A stretch of DNA of 64,000 nucleotides, taken from positions 1 through 64,000 of the forward strand of contig NZ_NKQJ01000004.1 in the NCBI RefSeq assembly GCF_002312815.1. Reading direction: 5' to 3'. Positions 51,935 to 62,311 of this stretch are shown piece after piece. Below the pieces are notes generated by a model. It saw only the letters and a list, made by a program, of their open reading frames with translations. It searched no databases and was not told where the DNA came from. The translations under genes and the position numbers were made by a program. Origin of the DNA: Agaribacterium haliotis (lineage in GTDB: Bacteria > Pseudomonadota > Gammaproteobacteria > Pseudomonadales > Cellvibrionaceae). Position 1 is the first letter of the stretch. Each line of letters begins with the position of its first letter.

Positions 51935-52761
51935 ATCTTTATCTGTCCGTGAAATACGGTGGTGGCGGGGCCGGTCATCAGCACGGCTTTTCCGGGGCCC
52001 TGCCATTCTATTTCGAGCTCGCCACCGGGCAAATGAATAAGCACCCTGGCGTCGATCAAATCGCGCAGGCGGGCGCTGACTGCTGCGGCACAGGCACCGG
52101 TACCGCAGGCGAGGGTTTCCCCGACGCCGCGCTCAAATACGCGCAGCTTAGCTTCACCGCGGCTGACAAGCTGCATAAAACCTGCGTTAACTTTGTTGGG
52201 AAAGCGCGGGTGCTGTTCAACTTCCGCACCGTCTATAAGCACGGGATAGCTGTCGACATCATCGACAAGCGCAACTGCGTGTGGGTTGCCCATGCTGACA
52301 GCGCCGATTTCGAGTTGTTTGTTGGCGAGCTGCAGTTTGTAGGTGGTGGCTTTGCCCTCGGCATCAAAGGGAATTTGGGCCGGCTCGAGCTCGGGCACAC
52401 CCATGTCGACGGTCACTTGTTTGTCTTTGCGAACCTTTAAGCTGAGTAAACCGTTTGCAGTTTCGACACGAATAGTATTTTTGCTGCACAGGCCGCGCTG
52501 CTGTACAAAGATGGCAAAACAGCGCGCGCCGTTGCCACAGTTTTCAACTTCGGAGCCGTCGTTATTAAAAATTCGATAGCGAAAATCGGCAGCCGGGCTG
52601 CGCGGTGGTTCGACCAGCAAGACCTGATCGCAACCGACACCAAAATGCCTATCGGCGAGCTTGCGAATTTTAGCTGGGCTCAGGCTCAGTTTTTGGCTGA
52701 CCCCGTCGAGCATGACAAAATCATTGCCTATGCCCTGCATTTTGGTGAAGCGCAGGCGCAT
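51931..52761 (-). CDS. dapF: Diaminopimelate epimerase
   Basis: A 276-residue enzyme that turns LL- into meso-diaminopimelate for lysine and peptidoglycan. The start MRLRFTKMQGIGNDFVM fits; the open frame continues 234 bases into lysA and is ignored. The two catalytic cysteines lie in ENCGNGARCFA and ETLACGTGACAAAV. The start overlaps the lysA stop (TAATG). Confidence 0.97.
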   Translation of the reverse strand: MRLRFTKMQGIGNDFVMLDGVSQKLSLSPAKIRKLADRHFGVGCDQVLLVEPPRSPAADFRYRIFNNDGSEVENCGNGARCFAIFVQQRGLCSKNTIRVETANGLLSLKVRKDKQVTVDMGVPELEPAQIPFDAEGKATTYKLQLANKQLEIGAVSMGNPHAVALVDDVDSYPVLIDGAEVEQHPRFPNKVNAGFMQLVSRGEAKLRVFERGVGETLACGTGACAAAVSARLRDLIDARVLIHLPGGELEIEWQGPGKAVLMTGPATTVFHGQIKI

Positions 52762-54017
52762 TAACTGCCCCCTTTGCTGATCAGCGCTTCGCCGCGGACA
52801 AGGTCGTCGTAGTTCTCGCGGGCGCGCACAAGGTGGTGCTCGCTGCCGTCGACCATTACTTCGGCTGCGCGGCCGCGACTGTTGTAGTTGGAGCTCATAA
52901 CAAAACCGTAAGCGCCGCTGCTCATCAGTGCTAAGCGATCGCCGCAGCTCAAATTGAGGGTGCGCTCTTTGGCAAGAAAATCGCCGGTTTCGCAAATCGG
53001 GCCGACTAAATCCCAGGTTTGAGTTGGCCCGGCTTTGCTCTCGAGCGGCTCGACGGCCTGCCAGGCTTGGTAAAGCGATGGCCGGATATTGTCGTTCATC
53101 GCCGCGTCGACAATGGCAAAGTTTTTGTGTTCGGTCGGCTTTAAATAGATGACTTCGGTCAGTAACACCCCGGCATTGGCCGCGATCGAGCGGCCCGGCT
53201 CAAAATACAGCGCCAACTGCCTGTCGCCGAGCCGCTGTTTGACGCTGGCGATATAACTTGCGATGTTCGGTGCGACTTCATCTTTGTAGCAGACACCGAG
53301 GCCGCCGCCGAGATCCAGGTGCTCGATATGAATACCTTGGCCTGCAAGCGTGTCGATTAATACAAACAGGCGCTCGAGCGCATCAAAAAATGGTTGGGTT
53401 TCGACCAGCTGCGAACCGATATGGCAATCGACGCCAACGATATTCAGGCCCGGTAGCGACGTCGCGTGAGTGTAGACGTCGGCCGCTTTTTGAATGTCGA
53501 TACCAAATTTGTTTTCTTTTAAGCCGGTGCTGATATACGGGTGGGTTTGGGCGTCGACATCGGGATTAACACGCAGGCTGATATTGGCCTGAAAACCGTT
53601 GCGGCTGGCAACCTGGCTCAATACCTCGAGCTCGGCTTCAGATTCGACGTTAAAGCAGCCTATGCCCTGCTCTAATGCAAATAGCATTTCGTCTGCGCTT
53701 TTGCCGACACCGGAAAAAATAATTTTGCTGGCCTCACCGCCCGCTTGCAGTACGCGCTGCAGTTCACCTTTACTAACGATGTCAAAACCTGCGCCGAGTT
53801 CGGCTAAAACCTGCAATACGGCAAGGTTTGAATTGGCTTTAACGGCGTAGCAGATTTGTCCCGGGTGACTGCCAAGAGCGTTGGCATAGCTGAGATAAGC
53901 CTCGCTCAAGGCTTTGCGGCTGTAGATATACAGCGGCGTTTGATAGTGATCGGCCAGTTGACTTAAGGGCAGCTCTTCACAGTAGAGGCTGGTGGCCCGG
54001 CGTTGGAATACAGACAT
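52761..54017 (-). CDS. lysA: Diaminopimelate decarboxylase
   Basis: A 418-residue PLP enzyme, the last step of lysine synthesis. PLP lysine lies in ICYAVKANSN; other motifs are GVDCHIGSQL, LDLGGGLGV, EPGRSIAANAGVLLTEV and GPICETGDFLAKER. It lies 12 bases after the lptM gene and is linked to dapF by a TAATG overlap. Confidence 0.97.
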   Translation of the reverse strand: MSVFQRRATSLYCEELPLSQLADHYQTPLYIYSRKALSEAYLSYANALGSHPGQICYAVKANSNLAVLQVLAELGAGFDIVSKGELQRVLQAGGEASKIIFSGVGKSADEMLFALEQGIGCFNVESEAELEVLSQVASRNGFQANISLRVNPDVDAQTHPYISTGLKENKFGIDIQKAADVYTHATSLPGLNIVGVDCHIGSQLVETQPFFDALERLFVLIDTLAGQGIHIEHLDLGGGLGVCYKDEVAPNIASYIASVKQRLGDRQLALYFEPGRSIAANAGVLLTEVIYLKPTEHKNFAIVDAAMNDNIRPSLYQAWQAVEPLESKAGPTQTWDLVGPICETGDFLAKERTLNLSCGDRLALMSSGAYGFVMSSNYNSRGRAAEVMVDGSEHHLVRARENYDDLVRGEALISKGGS

Positions 54018-54029
54018 AGCAAACTCGTA

Positions 54030-54203
54030 TTAGTCGGAAGCCGCCGGCTGCTGCAGGGCTTGTTGCTCCTGCTCAATAGGGTCGAGCAGTGGCCCTTTTT
54101 GACCGCAGGCACTAAGGCTCGCACTGAGCAATAACAGCGAAGCTGCAAACGCGGCGCGCTTTAAAGTGGCGCTTTGCGATTCGAGTGCGGTGCGGTGCAG
54201 CAT
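54030..54203 (-). CDS. lptM: LptM (YifL)-like small lipoprotein
   Basis: A 57-residue gene on the minus strand: start ATG at 54203, stop TAA at 54030-54032. The signal peptide has a hydrophobic core (AASLLLLSASL) and lipobox LSAC, then the family signature CGQKGPLLDP and a Gln/Pro-rich tail. In E. coli LptM helps LptD form correct disulfides for LPS export. Immediately upstream of lysA, the conserved location for this gene. Its length is just below common size cut-offs, so it is easily missed. Confidence 0.9.
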   Translation of the reverse strand: MLHRTALESQSATLKRAAFAASLLLLSASLSACGQKGPLLDPIEQEQQALQQPAASD

Positions 54204-54258
54204 GGCAGTTTCCGTAAAATTTCAAACCGCCGAGTATAGCTTGCACAGCTTGAGCTGG

Positions 54259-57051
54259 CTACGCTGGTGGCTGTTGCGCTGGCGCGTGTTGCAGCTGCGC
54301 CGCGTTGTTTAGTTGCTCTTCTATCTCTGCTTTTAGCTGCAAGTAGTGGCTGCTTTGAATCGCGCCGTCGAGAGCGAGTTCGTCGCGAACAAGGCTGAGG
54401 TCGAGATCGCTTAAGCAGATTGTTTGGTTTCTGCGCTTAGTGCGTTGTCGAAGTATTTTGGTCGCGACCTCGGAGTAGAGCTGCTGCGCTTCGTCGTTTT
54501 GCATGCGCTCGCTGTCTACTTCAAAGTCGTAGTGCAGCTGGCCGTTGAGCATGCGCGCATAGGCTTTAATTTCAGGCTCACTGTCGCTGCCAAAACGGTA
54601 CTCGATCTGCTGTTGCCTGAGGCTCAGCGCCGCGTTTTTGTGTTTTTGTATGCGATAAAAATAAATGGGGCAGACGCCGAAGTCTTCAAGCAGTTGTGGC
54701 TCGAGATGGCACTGGCGCTTAACGACATTGCGCAAAAAAAACTGCAGTGTTTTTAAGTTGTGTATTGTTTTATCGCCGCGCAGGCTGAGCTGAATAATGC
54801 TGCCTTTTTCGTCGGCAATATAGCAGCGGGTGCCGATATCGTAGTGGCGATAAAAAACGTGAATGCAATTGCGCTTTAGTTTTTCGGCTATTAAGGGCAG
54901 CGCGCTGTCTTGCAGGCAGTTGCGATCAATGTGCAGAGGGCTCCACAGGCTTTGCGGCTGGGAAAAACTTTGAATCAGGGCCTGTTCGCTTGTAAACGCG
55001 TTTGTGCGCAGGTGTTCGCCCTGGCGCTGCAAACAGTACCAGTGGCCATCCCAGCTAAAAGCGTAGCGCTGCTGTTCGCTGCCGTGCGAGAAAAATACGG
55101 AGTACAGGTCGTCAAACCACTGCTGGCTTTTCTGTTCGACATATTGGCTGCGCTGTTGGCTGAGGCAGTGAATTTCAAGTTTGGGCACGCGCTTTTTATT
55201 GTTGTTGCCGAGGCTGAGGCTGAGCACGTAGCAGGCGGCATCGACAAGCGCGCGCTCGCCCGAAAAATGACGATTTTGCAGCTCGAGCCAAGTATTCAGG
55301 CTCAGGCAGTCGACGCCGTGTACAAGTTGTTCGCCGGTTTGGGTGCTGTAGCTGTGCTTGTTTGTCAGTTCGCTGTTGATGAGCAACAGCAGCTTGTCGC
55401 AGCGCGCAGCGTGGTTAAAGGCCCGGTGTTTGGCTTGTCTTTGTGACGGCAGCCAGCGCAGCAATAATTGCCTGATGCGTTGCAGGCGCGAGTTTTCGAT
55501 CTGCCAGTTACTCTGCAGCAAGCTCTGTTCATCGCAGACACCGTTGTAGCACGCCCAAAGTACAAGTTGAATTAAGCTTGCCGCCCGGTGAAGTACGGTT
55601 TTGTTGTCTCTTTCAGTGGCGAGCAGCTGCCATTGCTGTTGATTTTTTTCCAAGCCTAAACTGCTTTCACTCAGGTCGCGGCTGATGCCGGGGTTGATCC
55701 ATTCAACTTTATCGGCGCGCTGCTCAAATGCAGCCTGGAGTTTGCGCCCGAGTATATTTAATTCGCCGGCATCAATTTGAATGTCACTGTGCTGCTGCTG
55801 GGCAAAATCGAGCAGGCTCTGGTAGGCAAAATTGAGTTCGCGCACTAGTAGCTTGCGCTCATCTTTGACGGTTTCAGCTTTCCAGTGCTTGCGTGCATCA
55901 AGTTTTTGCAGCTGTGGTTGCGACCAGGCCCACTGCTCCAATAGCTGTTTCATTGCTTGCTGCTGCCAGGGGCGAGCTGAGCTTCGCTTGCCGCACTTCG
56001 ACATCGCCCGCCCCACTTTAAAATAAAAACAGTGGCGAGCGAGCTCGAGGCGCAATTTTTGTTTGTGCGTCAGCAGGTAGCGCTCTATGCGCCGGTAGGT
56101 GAGTACGTAGGCGTCGAGCTGGTCAATATCCGTATCGCCGTCGTAAATGCGGCGTTTAAAATCCAGTGCCAGGGTTTGTATATCTGGCCACTGGCTGACA
56201 TAGACTTCGAGCAGCAGCAGTTTCAGCACACTTTTGTAGGGCGCATCAATGGCCTTGTACAGCTGCCAGATTGCCGCGCCGATAAACTCTTCGGCAGGCA
56301 CATTGGCAACTGAGCCAAAATCGATAACCGGGTCACCGGGCAAGTATTTTTGTTTGATCAGGCGCGCGCAGTGCTCGGAGTAGTTTTGTTCGTCGGCCGG
56401 CGGCACGTACCACCACAGCGGTATTTTCCCGGCGAGGTAAATGCTCGAGCGATAAAATTCATCTAGCAGCAATAAGCGCTGGGCCGAGCCGCTGCTTTCC
56501 TGGTCCATGCCGGCGATACCTTCGGCGCAAAAGGCCTCGGCATTCATTAAAAAAATATGCAGATCGAGGCGCTGGCGCTGGGCCCAGTCGGCGATCGCGG
56601 AGGCTTTTTTTTGCAGCAGTTTTAGCTCTTGTGTTTTTAAGTCCGGGCTGTGGCAGAGCCAAATATCAATGTCGCTGCCGCGGCTCTGGGCGATGCTACC
56701 GACACTGCCCATCAGGTAAATAGCGTCGATCGCACAGTCTTCGTAGCTAAAACTGGTTTCGGTAAAGCTGCGGGCAAAACTGCGCAAGCTTTGCAGAGCG
56801 CTTTTTTCTGGAGTGAAGTTGCTGATCTTATTTGGGCACTGGCGCCCGCAAAAACCCGGCAGCATTGGGTGGTTGTAGTGAAACAGCAGTGCCAGCACTT
56901 CAATAATTTTTTGCTGCTGTTCATCTAGCGCGCTGTAAAGGCGCTGGCAGCGCTGGGCATTGATAGCGAGAAAGCGCTTGCGAATAGTACTTAGATTTTG
57001 CCTGTCAAAACCGTTGGCAATGCGCTTTATGCTGTGCTGATTGTGTTCCAC
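54259..57051 (-). CDS. cyaA: Class I adenylate cyclase
   Basis: A 930-residue cyclase that makes cAMP from ATP. GTG start. The N-terminal nucleotidyl-transferase-like catalytic part has YLMGSVGSIAQSRGSDIDIW, with the acidic SDxD. The long C-terminal part is the regulatory half typical of enterobacterial/pseudomonad CyaA. The sequence is rich in Gln but shows no frameshift. The gene lies between lptM and coaD on the same strand. No crp gene is in the window. Confidence 0.93.
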   Translation of the reverse strand: MEHNQHSIKRIANGFDRQNLSTIRKRFLAINAQRCQRLYSALDEQQQKIIEVLALLFHYNHPMLPGFCGRQCPNKISNFTPEKSALQSLRSFARSFTETSFSYEDCAIDAIYLMGSVGSIAQSRGSDIDIWLCHSPDLKTQELKLLQKKASAIADWAQRQRLDLHIFLMNAEAFCAEGIAGMDQESSGSAQRLLLLDEFYRSSIYLAGKIPLWWYVPPADEQNYSEHCARLIKQKYLPGDPVIDFGSVANVPAEEFIGAAIWQLYKAIDAPYKSVLKLLLLEVYVSQWPDIQTLALDFKRRIYDGDTDIDQLDAYVLTYRRIERYLLTHKQKLRLELARHCFYFKVGRAMSKCGKRSSARPWQQQAMKQLLEQWAWSQPQLQKLDARKHWKAETVKDERKLLVRELNFAYQSLLDFAQQQHSDIQIDAGELNILGRKLQAAFEQRADKVEWINPGISRDLSESSLGLEKNQQQWQLLATERDNKTVLHRAASLIQLVLWACYNGVCDEQSLLQSNWQIENSRLQRIRQLLLRWLPSQRQAKHRAFNHAARCDKLLLLINSELTNKHSYSTQTGEQLVHGVDCLSLNTWLELQNRHFSGERALVDAACYVLSLSLGNNNKKRVPKLEIHCLSQQRSQYVEQKSQQWFDDLYSVFFSHGSEQQRYAFSWDGHWYCLQRQGEHLRTNAFTSEQALIQSFSQPQSLWSPLHIDRNCLQDSALPLIAEKLKRNCIHVFYRHYDIGTRCYIADEKGSIIQLSLRGDKTIHNLKTLQFFLRNVVKRQCHLEPQLLEDFGVCPIYFYRIQKHKNAALSLRQQQIEYRFGSDSEPEIKAYARMLNGQLHYDFEVDSERMQNDEAQQLYSEVATKILRQRTKRRNQTICLSDLDLSLVRDELALDGAIQSSHYLQLKAEIEEQLNNAAQLQHAPAQQPPA

Positions 57052-57119
57052 TGAGACCTGCTGTTTGCTGTCGAGCGCACAAACGCACTCCAGCTTTCAG
57101 CTTAGTCGAGCGGCGCTGT

Positions 57120-57683
<564 letters not shown>

Positions 57684-57737
57684 TCAAATGCCGAGGGCTG
57701 TGATTACTCGAGAGAGATACTTTTCTTGTACTGCCGC

Positions 57738-58331
57738 TTAGCCAAGATAGCGAAACAGCTGCACTGTCACTGCGCCGGCCTTTAACTGTTTGTGCACAAC
57801 AAAACCCTCTGGCAGCTCAAACTTTGTCTCATTCGGGCTTTCGACGTATATTAGCGCTTCGTCTGCCAGCAGCTTTTGTTCGACAAGCGCGGTTAAGCTT
57901 GTTTGCCAGAGCTCGGCGGCAAAAGGGGGGTCGACAAAGACTAATTTAAATTCTTTGTTGTGCTGCTGTTTAAGCCACGTCACGGCATCGCCGTTGTACA
58001 ATTGCCAGCGATCTGGTTCGGCCTTAAGTGTCAGCAGGTTGTCTTTCAGCTGGGATGCTGCCTGAGAGTGTGTTTCGATAAACTGTACAAAGCCGGCACC
58101 GCGGCTGAGTGCCTCGAGGCCGAGTGCGCCGCTGCCTGCGTAAAGATCCAGGCACGCTGCGCCGTACAGCTCCGTTGCCAGCCAGTTGAACAGGGTCTCG
58201 CGCACGCGATCCCCGGTGGGCCTGAGCCCATCGAGCTCGCAGACGGGCAACAGGCGCCGCCGCCACTGGCCGGCAATAATACGAATTTTGGACTGGCCGT
58301 GCTGGCGTTGTTTCGAGCGCGCTTTATTCAA
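57738..58331 (-). CDS. rsmD: 16S rRNA (guanine(966)-N(2))-methyltransferase
   Basis: A 197-residue methyltransferase that modifies G966 of 16S rRNA. SAM motif I is LDLYAGSGALGLEALSRGA, and catalytic motif IV is KLVFVDPPFA. The N-terminus RIIAGQWRRRLLPV and LRPTGDRVRETLFNWL are typical. It is divergent from ftsY with a 35-base gap, a common arrangement. Confidence 0.95.
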   Translation of the reverse strand: MNKARSKQRQHGQSKIRIIAGQWRRRLLPVCELDGLRPTGDRVRETLFNWLATELYGAACLDLYAGSGALGLEALSRGAGFVQFIETHSQAASQLKDNLLTLKAEPDRWQLYNGDAVTWLKQQHNKEFKLVFVDPPFAAELWQTSLTALVEQKLLADEALIYVESPNETKFELPEGFVVHKQLKAGAVTVQLFRYLG

Positions 58332-58366
58332 GGTCAGGTCTCTTATCTAAGTTTGAGCGAAGTTTA

Positions 58367-59407
58367 ATGTTTTTCCGACGTAAAAAAAGCGAAGAAAAGA
58401 AGCAGCTTGACGAGCCGCAGGCGCAGGATCTTGCGCAGACAGCTGAACCGCCGCAGGCCGAGGTTGAAGCCGGCGAACAAAAGCCGAAAAAACTCAGCTT
58501 GTTTGAGCGCATTAAACAGGGCTTGGCGCGCACAGGAAAGCCGCTGAGCTCCGGCCTTGGCAATTTGCTGCTCGGCAAAAAGAAGATTGATGATGAGCTG
58601 CTCGAAGAGCTTGAAACCATTTTGCTGACAGCCGATATCGGTGTCGAGGCGACCGAGCAGATTATTGATGAACTGACGGCCAAGGTTGCGCGCAAGCAAC
58701 TCAGCGACAGCGAAGCCCTGCTCGACGAGCTTAAGTTAATGCTGAAAAACATGCTGCAACAAGTCGAGAAACCTCTGCAGATTGATGCGGCCAAAGAGCC
58801 TTATGTGATTTTGGTTGTCGGTGTGAACGGTGTCGGCAAAACCACGACAATCGGCAAGCTCGCCAAGCGCTTACAGAACGAAGGTAAAAGCGTGATGCTC
58901 GCTGCCGGCGACACCTTTCGCGCGGCTGCAGTTGAGCAGCTGCAGACCTGGGGCGAGAGAAATAATGTGGCGGTTGTGGCGCAGCATACCGGCGCTGATT
59001 CCGCATCGGTGGTATTTGATGCGCTGCAAAGTGCCAAGTCCAAAGGTGTTGATGTACTGATTGCCGATACTGCCGGGCGCTTGCACAACAAGAGCAACCT
59101 GATGGAAGAGCTGGCTAAGGTCAAGCGAGTTATGGCGAAGCTCGATGACTCTGCGCCGCACGAAGTGTTATTAGTGCTCGATGCCGGTACCGGGCAAAAC
59201 GCCGTTAGCCAGTTGGATCATTTCTACGAAAGCGCTGGGGTCAGTGGTTTGGCTTTGACCAAACTCGACGGCACCGCTCGCGGCGGGGTTATTTTTGCGT
59301 TGAGCCAGAAACACGGCGTGCCGCTGCGTTTTATCGGCGTCGGTGAGAGCATTGATGATTTACAGGTCTTCAATGCTCAGGCCTTTGTTGATGCTCTTTT
59401 TGCTTAA
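58367..59407 (+). CDS. ftsY: Signal recognition particle receptor FtsY
   Basis: A 346-residue GTPase. A short acidic/charged A domain (about 1-55) precedes the NG domain: P-loop VGVNGVGKTTTIGKLA at about 151-160, the TFRAAAVEQLQTW insertion, ADTAGRLHNKSNLMEEL at about 233, and LTKLDGTARGG. It docks ribosome-SRP complexes at the membrane. It starts the ftsY-ftsE-ftsX-rpoH order. Confidence 0.97.
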   Translation: MFFRRKKSEEKKQLDEPQAQDLAQTAEPPQAEVEAGEQKPKKLSLFERIKQGLARTGKPLSSGLGNLLLGKKKIDDELLEELETILLTADIGVEATEQIIDELTAKVARKQLSDSEALLDELKLMLKNMLQQVEKPLQIDAAKEPYVILVVGVNGVGKTTTIGKLAKRLQNEGKSVMLAAGDTFRAAAVEQLQTWGERNNVAVVAQHTGADSASVVFDALQSAKSKGVDVLIADTAGRLHNKSNLMEELAKVKRVMAKLDDSAPHEVLLVLDAGTGQNAVSQLDHFYESAGVSGLALTKLDGTARGGVIFALSQKHGVPLRFIGVGESIDDLQVFNAQAFVDALFA

Positions 59408-59469
59408 AAGAGCCAGGTAGTTACTCTGAGTTTTACATTGTCGCGACCTTGTATCTGGAATAATTCGCA

Positions 59470-60150
59470 ATGATCAGTTTCAGCCATGTCTGCAAGCGTT
59501 ACGCGGGCGGCAAAGATGCTTTGAACGATATCAGCTTTGATATTGGTGAAGGCGAAATGGTGTTTTTAACCGGCCACAGCGGTGCGGGTAAAAGCACTTT
59601 GTTAAAGTTAATTATGCAGATAGAGCGCGCAACCACGGGGCAGCTGGTTATTGCCGGTCGCAATTTAGGCCGTATGCGCAGCGCTCGTGTGCCCCAGCAC
59701 CGGCGCCAAATTGGCGTCGTATTTCAGAACCACTCTTTGCTGTTTGATCGCAGTGTTTTTGACAACGTCGCTCTGCCACTGCAAATCGCCGGTTATAAAC
59801 CGAGCGACTGCGGCAGGCGTGTGCGCGCTGCGCTCGACAAGGTTGGCCTGCTCGATAAAGAGCGGCAAATGCCCATTGCGCTAAGTGGCGGGGAACAGCA
59901 GCGCGTTGGCATCGCCCGCGCCATTGTCAATAAACCTCCTATCGTGCTGGCGGATGAGCCGACGGGGAATTTGGACCCGGCGCTGTCGGCGGAAATTATG
60001 CGTTTATTTGAGCAGTTTACCGAGGTGGGGGTGACGATGCTGATCGCCAGCCACGATCACGGGCTTATCAAACGCATGGATAAACGCATACTCGCCTTAA
60101 ATGAGGGCTCTTTAGTTTTTGATGGCATGTTGCCGAAGGAGCCGCGCTGA
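59470..60150 (+). CDS. ftsE: Cell division ABC transporter ATPase FtsE
   Basis: A 226-residue ATPase. Walker [10 protein letters not shown] is at 35-43, signature [14 protein letters not shown] and Walker [13 protein letters not shown] are present. With FtsX it controls septal peptidoglycan hydrolases through EnvC. The stop overlaps the ftsX start by one base (TGATG). Confidence 0.97.
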   Translation: MISFSHVCKRYAGGKDALNDISFDIGEGEMVFLTGHSGAGKSTLLKLIMQIERATTGQLVIAGRNLGRMRSARVPQHRRQIGVVFQNHSLLFDRSVFDNVALPLQIAGYKPSDCGRRVRAALDKVGLLDKERQMPIALSGGEQQRVGIARAIVNKPPIVLADEPTGNLDPALSAEIMRLFEQFTEVGVTMLIASHDHGLIKRMDKRILALNEGSLVFDGMLPKEPR

Positions 60151-61121
60151 TGCCGGAACAACGCAGTGATGGAGCCTCGCTCGCCAAGCGCAGTTTGGCC
60201 GATAATTTCAGCGCCTGGCTGGCTCATCACAAATACAGTTTTCGCTCGACTTTAGCTCGCCTGGTCGCCGACAAGGCGCAGACCTTGCTGACGTCGCTGG
60301 TTGTGGCTATTGCTCTGGCATTGCCGGCACTGCTTTTTCTGGCCCTGCTCAATTTGCAGCAGCTTGGGCACAGCTGGGATACGGAGCCAAAATTAACCCT
60401 CTATTTGCACGAGCGTGCCAGCGAGGTGGCGATAGACAAGCTGCTAGTGAAGCTGCGCGGCGATGCTCGTATCGCCGAGCTGCGCTATATCGACGCCGAC
60501 ACGGCACTGCGCGAATTCGAAGCTTTGAGTGGTTTTGGTTCGGTATTGGAGGGGCTGGAGCAAAACCCGCTGCCGGCCGCTGTTGAGTTGAGCCCGGCTT
60601 ACGGTTTTCAGAGTGCCGAGGCGCAGAGATTGTTGGCGCAAGAGTTGGCGGTTTTGCCGCTGGTGGCGGAGGCCGATATAGATTTGGCTTGGGTGCAGCG
60701 CTTTTTGGCTATCACTGAGCTGCTGCGTCAAGTTGTCTGGTTTTTGGCGCTGCTATTGGCGCTTGGGGCGCTGTTGGCCATCGGTAATACCGTGCGCCTG
60801 ATTATAGAAAATCGCAAGGACGAGATTGTTATTATTAAGCTGGTTGGCGGTACCAATGGTTTTGTGCGCCGCCCTCTGCTTTATACCGGCGGTCTCTACG
60901 GTTTTTTTGGAGCGCTGCTGGCGCTGCTTTTGCTCGTATTGGTGAGCTTGTTGTCAGCGGCTAAAGTTGAGAGCATCGCCCAGGCCTACAATTCGTCTTT
61001 TTCGCTGCAGGGCTTAAGCCTTGTGCAGGTGTTGCAGTTGCTCGGCTTAGGCACTGCTTTGGGTTGGCTCGGCGCAGTGATTGCCGTAGGGCGCCACTTG
61101 AGCAAAATAGAACCGAGCTAG
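60150..61121 (+). CDS. ftsX: Cell division protein FtsX
   Basis: A 323-residue membrane protein. Four transmembrane segments are visible (about 50-75, 190-215, 240-265, 285-310), with a large periplasmic loop after the first. ENRKDEIVIIKLVGGTNGFV and RRPLLYTGGLYGFFGALLAL are family marks. Forms the permease partner of FtsE. Confidence 0.95.
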   Translation: MPEQRSDGASLAKRSLADNFSAWLAHHKYSFRSTLARLVADKAQTLLTSLVVAIALALPALLFLALLNLQQLGHSWDTEPKLTLYLHERASEVAIDKLLVKLRGDARIAELRYIDADTALREFEALSGFGSVLEGLEQNPLPAAVELSPAYGFQSAEAQRLLAQELAVLPLVAEADIDLAWVQRFLAITELLRQVVWFLALLLALGALLAIGNTVRLIIENRKDEIVIIKLVGGTNGFVRRPLLYTGGLYGFFGALLALLLLVLVSLLSAAKVESIAQAYNSSFSLQGLSLVQVLQLLGLGTALGWLGAVIAVGRHLSKIEPS

Positions 61122-61179
61122 TTCGGCATTTAGTTGTGGTGTTTTGATGCTTTAGGTGACGTATCGCTGCATGTTGGCT

Positions 61180-61207
61180 TGTTTTCCCTTACTTTTGTAA
61201 GAAAACA
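61180..61207. other. Hairpin between ftsX and rpoH
   Basis: TGTTTT-CC-CTTAC-TTTT-GTAAG-AAAACA forms an 11-bp stem with a two-base bulge. No T-run follows, so it is not a classic terminator. It may end ftsYEX transcripts weakly or be part of an upstream rpoH control region. A smaller dyad, ACTATAAATAGT, follows at about 61219-61230. Confidence 0.35.
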
Positions 61208-61315
61208 GGAACTTTTGACTACTATAAATAGTCGGAGTTTGTGGAGCCCCGGTTGTGTCTCAATTCTTGCTATCTAGCTTATCACTAGAACTGATGACTT
61301 ATGCCGGTTTTGGGA

Positions 61316-61345
61316 TTGGAAGCAGTGCCGCCGCGATGCTAGTAT
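61316..61345 (+). promoter_or_regulatory. Possible rpoH promoter
   Basis: TTGGAA and TAGTAT are separated by 18 bases and end about 30 bases before the rpoH start. GGAGG at 61362-61366 is its ribosome site. Each hexamer matches consensus at 4 of 6. Confidence 0.3.
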
Positions 61346-61375
61346 TGGCGGTCCTATAGTTGGAGGTCTACCTAG

Positions 61376-62233
61376 ATGGGAACCAGTTTACAAACAGTTG
61401 ATGCATTGGCACCGGGTCAGAATCTGGCCGCATACATGCAGACTGTTAACTCGATTGCTGTGCTCAGCGCCGAGCAAGAAAAGCAGCTGGCCGAAGATCT
61501 GTATTACAACGAGAATCTTGAAGCTGCACGCCAGTTGGTCATGAGCCACCTGCGTTTTGTTGTGCATATCGCCAAAAGCTACAATGGTTACGGCCTGAAC
61601 CAAGGTGACTTGATTCAGGAAGGCAATGTCGGTTTGATGAAGGCCGTCAAGCGTTTTAACCCGGAAAAGGGTGTGCGCCTGGTCAGCTTTGCTGTGCACT
61701 GGATTAAAGCTGAGATTCACGAGTTTATCTTGCGCAACTGGCGCATCGTCAAAGTGGCGACAACAAAAGCCCAGCGCAAGCTGTTCTTTAATTTGCGTGG
61801 ACAAAAGAAAAAACTGGCGTGGTTGACGGCTGATGAGGCCAAGGCAGTTGCCGCAGACCTGAACGTTGATGTTAAGCAAGTACATGAGATGGAAGGCCGC
61901 CTTTCTGCTTACGATGCAGGTTTTGATGCCGGTGCTGACGACGATGATGAGACGGCATTTCAGGCACCGGCCGCCTACCTTGAAGACAAGCGCTACGACC
62001 CTTCCGTGCTGGTTGAAAACGACGATTGGCAGCAAGATAGTGTTAACGGCTTGCTGCTTGCTCTCGATGAACTTGACGAGCGCAGCCGGGATATTCTTCA
62101 GCAGCGCTGGTTGAACGATGAAAGCAAAGCTACTTTGCACGAGTTGGCCGACAAGTACGGTGTCAGTGCCGAGCGCATTCGCCAGTTGGAAAAAAACGCG
62201 ATGAAAAAAGTTCGCGCAACAATGGAAGCTTAA
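61376..62233 (+). CDS. rpoH: RNA polymerase sigma-32 factor (heat shock)
   Basis: A 285-residue sigma factor. Region 2 includes [40 protein letters not shown] and [20 protein letters not shown]; the RpoH box [10 protein letters not shown] follows and region 4 is [20 protein letters not shown]. Directs transcription of chaperone and protease genes; amounts are normally set by mRNA structure and FtsH. It is in its usual location after ftsX and ends in a strong terminator. Confidence 0.97.
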   Translation: MGTSLQTVDALAPGQNLAAYMQTVNSIAVLSAEQEKQLAEDLYYNENLEAARQLVMSHLRFVVHIAKSYNGYGLNQGDLIQEGNVGLMKAVKRFNPEKGVRLVSFAVHWIKAEIHEFILRNWRIVKVATTKAQRKLFFNLRGQKKKLAWLTADEAKAVAADLNVDVKQVHEMEGRLSAYDAGFDAGADDDDETAFQAPAAYLEDKRYDPSVLVENDDWQQDSVNGLLLALDELDERSRDILQQRWLNDESKATLHELADKYGVSAERIRQLEKNAMKKVRATMEA

Positions 62234-62263
62234 CTCGCTGTTTTTGCTCAAGGTTAAGTGCTC

Positions 62264-62291
62264 AAAAAAGCCGCTCTTAAGCGGCTTTTTT
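62264..62291 (+). terminator. Rho-independent terminator after rpoH
   Basis: AAAAAAGCCGCT-CTTA-AGCGGCTTTTTT, a perfect stem with T-run, lies 31 bases after the rpoH stop. Confidence 0.95.
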
Positions 62292-62311
62292 GTTGTCTGT
62301 AGATATTGTTT

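Noticed and set aside
52762-52995. Upstream extension of the dapF open frame
   Set aside because: The extra 78 codons are Arg-rich and overlap lysA; the family start MRLRFTKMQGIGNDF is at 52761.
61388-62251. 287-codon open frame antisense to rpoH
   Set aside because: It covers the whole sense gene in a shadow frame, has no recognisable domain and no ribosome site, while rpoH is clearly real.
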